Shown here: piece by piece, positions 45,001 to 50,715 of the stretch
How positions within the stretch are numbered: position 1 is the first letter of the stretch
Layout of the letters: every line of letters starts with the position of its first letter
DNA from: Balneolaceae bacterium
GTDB taxonomy: Bacteria; Bacteroidota; Rhodothermia; Balneolales; Cyclonatronaceae
Assembly (NCBI GenBank): GCA_007694035.1
Contig: RECM01000144.1
Location: forward strand, 1 to 50,715
Length of the DNA: 50,715 nt
Reading direction: 5' to 3'
The notes under the pieces: generated by a model
What the model was told of the DNA's origin: nothing
The model's input: only the letters and a program-made list of their open reading frames with translations
The model's database searches: none
Translations under genes and position numbers: made by a program

Positions 45001-45462
45001 GATGGCACCAAGCAGCTGCACATCGTAGGGAACCATATTCCATACGATTTCATTGCCGGCCACTTTCCACTTTTTGCCGACATGCCGTTTACAGGTCTCC
45101 TTGAGTACGGCAAAGGCTTCAGGCAGGATCTCGTCGAGAACATCTTCGACGGTGTCGAGCCAGTCCTGGTCGAGCTGGTCGAGCTGGTCGCTTAGCCGCC
45201 GGCGTTCTTCTATGGTGATGGTGGCCTGCATGTCCTCAATCCGGTCGCGTATTTCCTGAATCTCACGATCGATATCGGTTGTGGCCTCCCGGATCATCTC
45301 CTTGAATCGGGCCGTGTATGCCTTCAGTTCATCGTCAGTTTTTTCTGAAATCTCGGGTTCAAATGCTTTGATCTGATCGAGAATGGGCAGGATTTTTTTT
45401 ATGTCCTTTTCACTTTTAGAGCCGAAAAGTTTAGAAAATCCTTTTAGTAGTTTGTCAAACAT
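42094..45462 (-). CDS. secA: Protein translocase motor SecA
   Basis: An 1122-aa ATPase that drives preproteins through SecYEG. Walker A is MKTGEGKT (164-171), Walker B is [21 protein letters not shown]; later motifs include [14 protein letters not shown] and [21 protein letters not shown]. A charged coiled segment at ~60-112 makes the N-terminus longer than E. coli SecA (901 aa), as is usual in Bacteroidota-like SecA. The C-terminal zinc motif is altered: [16 protein letters not shown] has Leu in place of the second Cys of CxC, followed by an extra KHCEKVG tail. The ATG is at 45462. A polyphosphate glucokinase gene follows. Confidence 0.98.
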   Translation of the reverse strand: [1122 protein letters not shown]

Positions 45463-45635
45463 TGTAAGTAGCTGCTGTTAATTTCTTCGAAGTGGGGAAA
45501 TTACGGGTATTCTTGTGCCCGTTCAATAAAATATCGATACCGCTTCAGTCTTCAATTACGTTAAAGACTACGGTTTATGATGCGGCACTGAAAAAATGGT
45601 ATACTGCAGGGCTTCATATTTACTGAAATTTATGT

Positions 45636-45643
45636 TATTTTTG
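45636..45643 (+). promoter_or_regulatory. Putative -7 promoter box of rpmH operon
   Basis: TATTTTTG(C), with flanks TATTTTTGCGGTCTTT nearly identical to the aspS leader (15976), 51 bases before the rpmH ATG. Confidence 0.55.
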
Positions 45644-45693
45644 CGGTCTTTCGAAATTGCAGACCATCTCATTCACTATTTCCATCACACATC

Positions 45694-45849
45694 ATGAAAA
45701 GAACTTATCAACCAAGTCGCAGAAAACGGGCTAATAAGCACGGATTCCGCGCGCGGATGGCAGATGCCAACGGCCGTAAAGTACTAAAGCGCCGTCGCGC
45801 AAAGGGGCGGAAACGCCTTACCGTTGCCGATGAACGCTCGTCGAAGTAA
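45694..45849 (+). CDS. rpmH: Ribosomal protein L34
   Basis: A 51-aa highly basic protein read directly from the sequence. It begins [20 protein letters not shown] and continues [20 protein letters not shown] before a short tail. The N-terminal KRTYQPS and the following GFRARM are universal L34 signatures. It is a component of the 50S subunit. It opens the classic rpmH-rnpA-yidD-yidC cluster; the rnpA start lies inside its last seven codons. Confidence 0.98.
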   Translation: MKRTYQPSRRKRANKHGFRARMADANGRKVLKRRRAKGRKRLTVADERSSK

Positions 45850-46246
45850 TACGGATCCCGACAATAAACTGCCCCGCACCATGATATTACGGGGCAAGGA
45901 TAATTTTACCAGAATATTTTCTGAGGCCAGGCCGGTTTACGGGAAACAGATTGACATGCGCTATATCTTTTTTGACGATCCCGCCGAGGGCTTCAAAATA
46001 GCATTCATTGCCGGGAAAAAAACCGGGAAAGCCGCACGCAGAAACCGTATCAAACGGCTCATGCGGGAAGCATACAGGCTGAACCGTCATAACCTGGAAA
46101 AGTCTGTGGCGGAATCAGGTGTCGGATTTCATGGAGCACTCATAGCCAGAAGATCAGATACATCGTACAAGACAGTGGAACAGGATATAATCAAATTACT
46201 GGACCGGGCTGCTAAAGACCCGATTCTTGCCGGGGCCGGCCAATGA
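45830..46246 (+). CDS. rnpA: Ribonuclease P protein component
   Basis: A 138-aa protein subunit of RNase P, which matures tRNA 5' ends. The RNA-binding RNR motif is at about 64-83 ([21 protein letters not shown]). [17 protein letters not shown] is the usual N-terminal segment. The ATG at 45830 overlaps rpmH by 20 bases in another frame; such overlap is known in this cluster. A TTG at 45824 or the ATG at 45881 are less likely starts. The stop overlaps the yidD ATG (ATGA). Confidence 0.96.
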   Translation: MNARRSNTDPDNKLPRTMILRGKDNFTRIFSEARPVYGKQIDMRYIFFDDPAEGFKIAFIAGKKTGKAARRNRIKRLMREAYRLNRHNLEKSVAESGVGFHGALIARRSDTSYKTVEQDIIKLLDRAAKDPILAGAGQ

Positions 46247-46482
46247 AGCATATACTCATTTTTTTCGTTCGTGCCTACCAACTGATGATCTCGCCCTACC
46301 TGCCCCCAAGCTGCAGATATAACCCTACCTGCAGCAGCTACGCCGTCGAGGCACTAAGTACCCACGGGGCCGTGAAAGGATTATGGCTAACCATCAGACG
46401 GATCGGCCGCTGCCATCCGTGGAGCGAGGGTGGTTATGACCCTGTTCCGGGTACAACAGCAGATGAAACACCTCAAACATAG
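46243..46482 (+). CDS. yidD: Membrane protein insertion factor YidD
   Basis: A 79-aa small protein with an amphipathic/hydrophobic N-terminus ([17 protein letters not shown]). The conserved cysteines and aromatic motifs are [36 protein letters not shown] and GGYDPVP, which define YidD. It assists YidC in inner-membrane insertion. The start overlaps the rnpA stop by four bases. yidC follows eight bases after the stop. Confidence 0.97.
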   Translation: MKHILIFFVRAYQLMISPYLPPSCRYNPTCSSYAVEALSTHGAVKGLWLTIRRIGRCHPWSEGGYDPVPGTTADETPQT

Positions 46483-46490
46483 GAGAGATT

Positions 46491-48326
46491 TTGGATCGCA
46501 ATACCGTAACGGGCTTACTTCTGATTTTTCTGGTCTTCCTGGTGTGGATCTATTATACCACGCCTACCCCGGAGGAAATGCAGCGACAGGCCCGCGAAAG
46601 GGCCATTCAGGACAGCCTAAGGGCAATCCAGGCCGAACAGTTCGATGAGCAGATCCGGACCGAACCGGAACTGATACCTACAGAAGATGCCGCATCGGCA
46701 CTTGGTTATTTCCAGTCTGCCGCACAGGGCGATACCACCCTGTTTACAGTGCAGACCCCAAAATACGTTGCCATTTTTACCAATGTGGGCGGCGGACCGG
46801 CTCTGTTTACACTTCTTGAGCATCAGAAATATGATGACACCCTGGTCCAGCTCATTTCCGATTCCACCCGTTCGGCCTATTCCGTCGGTTTTCTTTCTAC
46901 ACAAAACTACGACATCGAAACCGACCGGCTGTTGTTCCGGCAGGTCACATCCGGGAACAGGATGCAGCTTGAGGAGGGTGAAACGGCCACCCTGCAGTAT
47001 GTTCTTGAAGTTGAAGACGGCAAACGGCTCTATTATACCTATACCTTCACCGGCAGCCAGTATGAATTCAACCTGAGCATCCGCTTCGCCGGTATCGAAG
47101 AGCTTATCAGCGGAAATACGTTCGATTTTGCATGGGTCCCCAGCCTGGTCCCCACCGAACAGTCACGCAAATCGGAGAGCATGTACACCGGCGCCTATTT
47201 CAGGACCGGTAAAACGACCAGCGATCTCACACTGTCGGATACCGGTACCGAGGTGGAGAACCATACCGGTAACATCACCTGGGTGGCCACAAAAACGAAA
47301 TTCTTTACCCAGATAATAAAAGCGGAACAGGAAACAGATGGGGCCCTTCTCAGGGGCACGGTAATCGGTGACCCGAACTCGGAAGAGGGCATTCTCGAGT
47401 ATTCCGCTTCCCTCAGAAACAGGATACAGCCTGACATGGTGTCCTCCTTCAGGCTCTACGCGGGGCCGCTTGAGTACCGGCATCTCAGAAATTTCGACGA
47501 TAAGGCCTACGATATGGTCGATACCGGCTTTGGTTTCATGCGCTGGTTCTCCGATCCGTTCGTGAAGTACATTATCGTACCATTCTTTGGTTTTGTGGGA
47601 GGCTGGGTTGGCAACTACGGCCTGGTAATTATCATCTTCGGTTTTGCCATCAAACTGGTACTCTATCCGCTCACCAAGAAAAGCTTCGAAAGCATGGCCG
47701 CCATGCGGGAGCTTCAGCCGGAAATGAAGGCCATCCAGGAGAAATACAAAGACAACCCGCAGGCCCAGCAGCAGGCTACCATGAAGCTGTTCAAAAAGGC
47801 CAAGGTGAACCCGCTGGGCGGATGTCTCCCGAACCTGCTTCAGATGCCGGTTCTTATTACCCTGTGGCGCTATTTCCAGAATTCTATCGAAATCCGGCAG
47901 GAATCATTCCTGTGGGCGGCCGATCTTTCAGCACCCGATCCCATCATTCACCTGCCATTCACGATTCCGTTTTTGGGCGACTTCCTCAGCGGGTTTGTAC
48001 TTCTGATGACGCTGAGTATGGTGGTGCAGATGAAAATATCCGGACAGGCGGGGGCATCGAATCCCCAGATGAAGATTTTGCAGTATATACTGCCACTTGT
48101 TTTGCTCTTTTTCTTTAATACATTATCATCCGGACTCAGCCTGTATTATCTGGTCTATAATGTGCTTTCGATTGGCCAGCAGTTTATGATCAACAAACAA
48201 ATCGATCACGTGAAACTGATGGAGACTGTCGACAAGAAGAAAGCGAAGGAGATGGCCAGGGAACAGAGGCTGGAAGAGAAAAAGGTGAAAACCGATAAGG
48301 TCAAGACCGAAAAGAAGAAAAAGTAA
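46491..48326 (+). CDS. yidC: Membrane protein insertase YidC
   Basis: A 611-aa Oxa1/YidC/Alb3 insertase. The N-terminal anchor helix (about 7-24) is followed by a large periplasmic domain (about 25-345). The conserved C-terminal core has GFAIKLVLYPLTKKSFESM, VNPLGGCLPNLLQMPVLITLWRYF and the last helix region LLFFFNTLSSGLSLYYLVYNVLSI. It ends in a lysine-rich tail (DKVKTEKKKK) that probably contacts ribosomes. The start codon is an unusual TTG at 46491, preceded by a strong TAGGAGAG seven to eight bases upstream, which settles the start. Confidence 0.97.
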   Translation: MDRNTVTGLLLIFLVFLVWIYYTTPTPEEMQRQARERAIQDSLRAIQAEQFDEQIRTEPELIPTEDAASALGYFQSAAQGDTTLFTVQTPKYVAIFTNVGGGPALFTLLEHQKYDDTLVQLISDSTRSAYSVGFLSTQNYDIETDRLLFRQVTSGNRMQLEEGETATLQYVLEVEDGKRLYYTYTFTGSQYEFNLSIRFAGIEELISGNTFDFAWVPSLVPTEQSRKSESMYTGAYFRTGKTTSDLTLSDTGTEVENHTGNITWVATKTKFFTQIIKAEQETDGALLRGTVIGDPNSEEGILEYSASLRNRIQPDMVSSFRLYAGPLEYRHLRNFDDKAYDMVDTGFGFMRWFSDPFVKYIIVPFFGFVGGWVGNYGLVIIIFGFAIKLVLYPLTKKSFESMAAMRELQPEMKAIQEKYKDNPQAQQQATMKLFKKAKVNPLGGCLPNLLQMPVLITLWRYFQNSIEIRQESFLWAADLSAPDPIIHLPFTIPFLGDFLSGFVLLMTLSMVVQMKISGQAGASNPQMKILQYILPLVLLFFFNTLSSGLSLYYLVYNVLSIGQQFMINKQIDHVKLMETVDKKKAKEMAREQRLEEKKVKTDKVKTEKKKK

Positions 48327-48368
48327 TTGGCCGGATCATCCGGTCTCTGAGCAACACAGGAGCCGGGA

Positions 48369-49322
48369 ATGAACAGTGTATGCACACATCACTATCCGCA
48401 GATCACCTATCGTAACAACGAAAGGCTTCTGTGGAATCCGGTGATGAAGAAAACGGCCGCAAATCTGCCTGAAGAGAGGGTGAGGCTCCGGTTTATTGAG
48501 GCCCTGCTGAACGAAAGCACCATCAGCCCGGCCCGCATCGCCACCGAAAAGGGGCTCGGCCTCGGTAAAGATCAGGCCGGCCGTACCGATATTCTCTGCT
48601 ATGACCGGAATGTTGAGCCGCTTCTGCTCATCGAATGTAAAAATGAAAAGATCAGGCTCGACGAAGCCGCCGCCCTGCAAATCGGGCGCTACAACTTCCA
48701 GGTTCAGGCTCCTTTTATGGTGCTAACAAATGGCAGTACAGACTTCTGGTTCCGCAGGGAAGGGGATGTATCCCTGACCCGGCTTGATACCCCACCCGAA
48801 AGCATTATCCCCGGTGATAAATCCACAACCCGCGACGCCGCCTACTGGATTCAGCGTGGCTTTATAGGCCATGAAACCGGTCCGGAGTTGCAAAACAGCC
48901 TTATTGCCATGCTGAAAGGTTCTTTCGCTGCCGATGGAGCCGATGGAGCCGATGTCCGGTTTCTGCAGATCCCGCCATCGAAAAGCATTCACGATCTTGC
49001 CCATTACTACCATGTACTGAGCTGGCCCGGCCACAAACTGCACATTGGCGTAACATGCATGCCGGACCGGTCAGGGGCAACCCTGATCGTTGCCGTGGTG
49101 GTGCGGAACGACGAGCCACTGGCCCTGCTGCATGTAAAGCCATCACTGATGAACGGGATCGACGAGCAAAATGCATTCATGCATGCACGCGACGTGGATG
49201 AACGCTTCAACATCACCGAAAAAACCGGCTGGACACTGCAACCCGATAATCCGTCCGGGCTCAGAAATTTTGCAGAAATAACCAAAACACTGCTTTCGCA
49301 GTACGAAATGCTTACATCATGA
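48369..49322 (+). CDS. HsdR_N-type PD-(D/E)XK nuclease-like protein
   Basis: A 317-aa protein. Residues ~34-130 match the type I restriction enzyme R-subunit N-terminal domain (HSDR_N_2): LPEERVRLRFIEALL, then D74 in RTDILCYD, E89 and K91 in LLLIECKNE (D...E-x-K), and EAAALQIGRYNFQVQAPFMVLTNG. About 170 further residues have strand-like character and unknown role. No hsdS, hsdM or helicase part is present, so it is not a restriction system by itself; stand-alone HSDR_N proteins are common in Bacteroidota. It overlaps the M24 peptidase start by four bases (ATGA). Confidence 0.85.
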   Translation: MNSVCTHHYPQITYRNNERLLWNPVMKKTAANLPEERVRLRFIEALLNESTISPARIATEKGLGLGKDQAGRTDILCYDRNVEPLLLIECKNEKIRLDEAAALQIGRYNFQVQAPFMVLTNGSTDFWFRREGDVSLTRLDTPPESIIPGDKSTTRDAAYWIQRGFIGHETGPELQNSLIAMLKGSFAADGADGADVRFLQIPPSKSIHDLAHYYHVLSWPGHKLHIGVTCMPDRSGATLIVAVVVRNDEPLALLHVKPSLMNGIDEQNAFMHARDVDERFNITEKTGWTLQPDNPSGLRNFAEITKTLLSQYEMLTS

Positions 49323-50653
49323 CCGATCAGCACAGAAAAAAATTATTCAGCCTGTTTAAAGACAAAGGCAATTCCCTCATCTATTTAAAAGGGGCCGAGG
49401 TTTCGTACCGGTACGATACCGATTTTGAATACCCGTTCAGGCAGGAATCGAATTTCCTGTATCTCACCGGAATACAGGAGCCCGGATTCCACATGGTACT
49501 GGATCCGGAAAAAGAGGAGTACCTGCTGTTTGTGCCCAAAAGGGATGCCATGTTCGCAGTGTGGAACGGAGTTGTGCGGTCTGTTGAAGACTACGCCCTG
49601 AAGCTGAAGCCCGACAGGATATTCTTTGATGAAGACCTTTACGGTGAGATCAGTAAAAGGAGCCCTGAAACCATACACTGCCTGAACGTATCGCAGGCGG
49701 CCGTTATCGACGATATGGGGTTCCAGACCGAAACCGGCTGGCTTAAAGACGCCCTCGCATGGTGCAGGTGCCAGAAAACCGATGCGGAACTCGATATGCT
49801 TCGGCACGCCTCCGCTGTGGCATCCGCGGCACATATCGCCGCGATGAAAGGCCTCAAGCCGGGGATGTTTGAATATGAGATGAAAGCACTCTACGAGCAT
49901 GAAGTTGTCCGGCGTGGACTGGTTCATCATCCATACAATGGCATCCACGGCAGCGGTGAAAACAGTGCTATACTTCACTATACCGAATCTGGCCGGAAAA
50001 TTGACGAGGGCGACCTCTACCTGATCGATGCCGGTGCCGAAAGCAACGGCTATGCGGCCGACATAACCAGGACCTACCCTGCCGGCGGGAAATTTACCGG
50101 CATTCAGGCCGCCATCTACGATACCGTACTGAGTGCGCTCAACGGATCGATCGATATGGTGAAACCCGGTGTGGCAATGGAAGATATCCATCTGTCTGCA
50201 AGCCGGACCATTCTGAAAGGTCTCAAAGATACCGGCCTGGTTCATGGAGACACCGATACGCTGATGGAGAAGAACATTTTCGCCCTCTTTTTCCCGCACG
50301 GCCTGGGTCATTTTCTGGGCCTCGACACCCACGACGTGGGCGGATATCCAAAAGGGGTGAAGCGCATCGACCGGCCGGGCATCAGGTACCTCCGCGCCCG
50401 GCGAATACTGGAACCGCGTATGGTGCTCACCATCGAGCCGGGCATCTACTTTATACCCGCCCTGCTCAGGCCGGCTCTTGATCACCCCGGCCAGAAAGAA
50501 TTCCTTAACCGCGAGAAACTTGAAAAGATGTTCTATTTCGGCGGCATCCGCATTGAAGACAACCTGATTGTAACCGAGACCGGTCATGAAAATATGACAA
50601 GTGTGCCTAAAGAGCGGGGGGAGGTTGAGAAGATTGTTGGAAGTGGGAAGTAA
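49319..50653 (+). CDS. M24 aminopeptidase P / Xaa-Pro dipeptidase
   Basis: A 444-aa metallopeptidase cleaving the bond before proline. The two-metal ligands are all present: D237 (LIDAGAE), D248 (ADITRT), H331 (HGLGHFLGLDTHD), E373 (TIEPGIY) and E413 (GGIRIEDN). An N-terminal creatinase-like domain (about 1-145) contains YRYDTDFEYPFRQESNFLYLTG, typical of AMP_N in aminopeptidase P/prolidase. The motifs fit the prolidase side of the family (PEPD-like) as well as PepP, so no symbol is given. The start overlaps the HsdR_N-like gene's stop. Confidence 0.94.
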   Translation: MTDQHRKKLFSLFKDKGNSLIYLKGAEVSYRYDTDFEYPFRQESNFLYLTGIQEPGFHMVLDPEKEEYLLFVPKRDAMFAVWNGVVRSVEDYALKLKPDRIFFDEDLYGEISKRSPETIHCLNVSQAAVIDDMGFQTETGWLKDALAWCRCQKTDAELDMLRHASAVASAAHIAAMKGLKPGMFEYEMKALYEHEVVRRGLVHHPYNGIHGSGENSAILHYTESGRKIDEGDLYLIDAGAESNGYAADITRTYPAGGKFTGIQAAIYDTVLSALNGSIDMVKPGVAMEDIHLSASRTILKGLKDTGLVHGDTDTLMEKNIFALFFPHGLGHFLGLDTHDVGGYPKGVKRIDRPGIRYLRARRILEPRMVLTIEPGIYFIPALLRPALDHPGQKEFLNREKLEKMFYFGGIRIEDNLIVTETGHENMTSVPKERGEVEKIVGSGK

Positions 50654-50715
50654 GAAGGAGGAAGTAGGAAGGAGGCAGAAGGCAGAAGGCAGAAGGGGGC
50701 AGAAGGCAGAAAGCA
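50650..50715 (+). repeat. Purine-rich repeat R3 at window end
   Basis: GGAAGGAGGCAGAAGGCAGA-type steps with CAGAAGGGGGCAGAAGGCAG, continuing to the window edge. The first bases overlap the peptidase stop region. Confidence 0.7.

Noticed and set aside
48369-49322. Type I restriction-modification system
   Set aside because: Only the HSDR_N domain is present; there is no helicase region, HsdM or HsdS.
49385-50587. 400-aa ORF antisense to the M24 peptidase
   Set aside because: Shadow frame of a gene with all five metal ligands intact on the other strand.

Overview
The window is a 50.7 kb chromosomal segment of moderately high GC from a Gram-negative, heterotrophic bacterium. It most resembles the Balneolota/Rhodothermota/Bacteroidota branch. 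This placement is inferred from several family-level traits: a long SecA (1122 aa), a CGC-type bacilliredoxin, short TonB-domain proteins with an N-terminal anchor, a DUF1844 protein, a short-form ProRS, a lipoprotein M3 peptidase, and Bacteroidota-like '-7' boxes (TAnnTTTG/TATATTGC) upstream of aspS, rpmH and the tRNA. No phage, plasmid, CRISPR or biosynthetic island is visible. Most of the segment is core genome.

Layout. 0.2-3.7 kb: serC with an upstream DUF1015 gene, then a DUF1844-NUDIX pair. 3.7-5.6 kb: two TonB-like proteins separated by repeats and a UUCG-loop terminator. 6.1-8.1 kb: VanZ-like gene coupled to the NAD(P)HX repair enzyme. 8.1-8.9 kb: a repeat-only stretch with four copies of a 91-bp unit. 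8.9-12.1 kb: degenerate PAP2 protein coupled to proS, an SRPBCC protein, and tRNA-CAT. 12.5-16 kb: NarL-type response regulator, its PAS histidine kinase and a small membrane protein. 16-18.6 kb: aspS and DUF429. 18.6-22.4 kb: a redox and stress group (sthA, sodA, a lipoprotein, a bacilliredoxin). 22.5-28.9 kb: MscS channel, a membrane spermidine-synthase-like protein coupled to an exported isoaspartyl methyltransferase, and an Rrf2 regulator. 29.2-33.8 kb: M3 peptidase lipoprotein, PrcB-like lipoprotein, DinB-like protein, an unknown membrane-anchored protein, and a DUF2459 lipoprotein. 34.1-34.7 kb: an AT-rich stretch with a small ORF overlapping a two-repeat AP2-like DNA-binding gene. 34.8-41.2 kb: ppc, a DUF4405 protein, AbgT transporter and an arginase-family (HutG-like) enzyme. 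41.3-46.5 kb and beyond: polyphosphate glucokinase downstream of secA, then the divergent rpmH-rnpA-yidD-yidC cluster, then a solitary HsdR_N nuclease-like gene coupled to an M24 aminopeptidase.

The functions fit a free-living aerobe: protein secretion and membrane insertion (SecA, YidC, YidD), translation (L34, RnpA, AspRS, ProRS, tRNA), metabolite repair, redox balance, peptide turnover and anaplerosis (PEP carboxylase).

The least ordinary content is non-coding. Several families of dispersed or tandem intergenic repeats fill almost every gap longer than 300 bp. Upstream of abgT there is an orphan intrinsic terminator preceded by a hairpin-rich leader, which would fit a cis-acting attenuator. 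The ppc stop region carries an exact-length 18-bp tandem duplication of its last six codons. The AP2-like gene with its overlapping small ORF lies in an AT-rich patch. No complete, clearly new multi-gene system could be demonstrated; the strongest leads are the abgT leader, the AP2/small-ORF pair and the repeat families.
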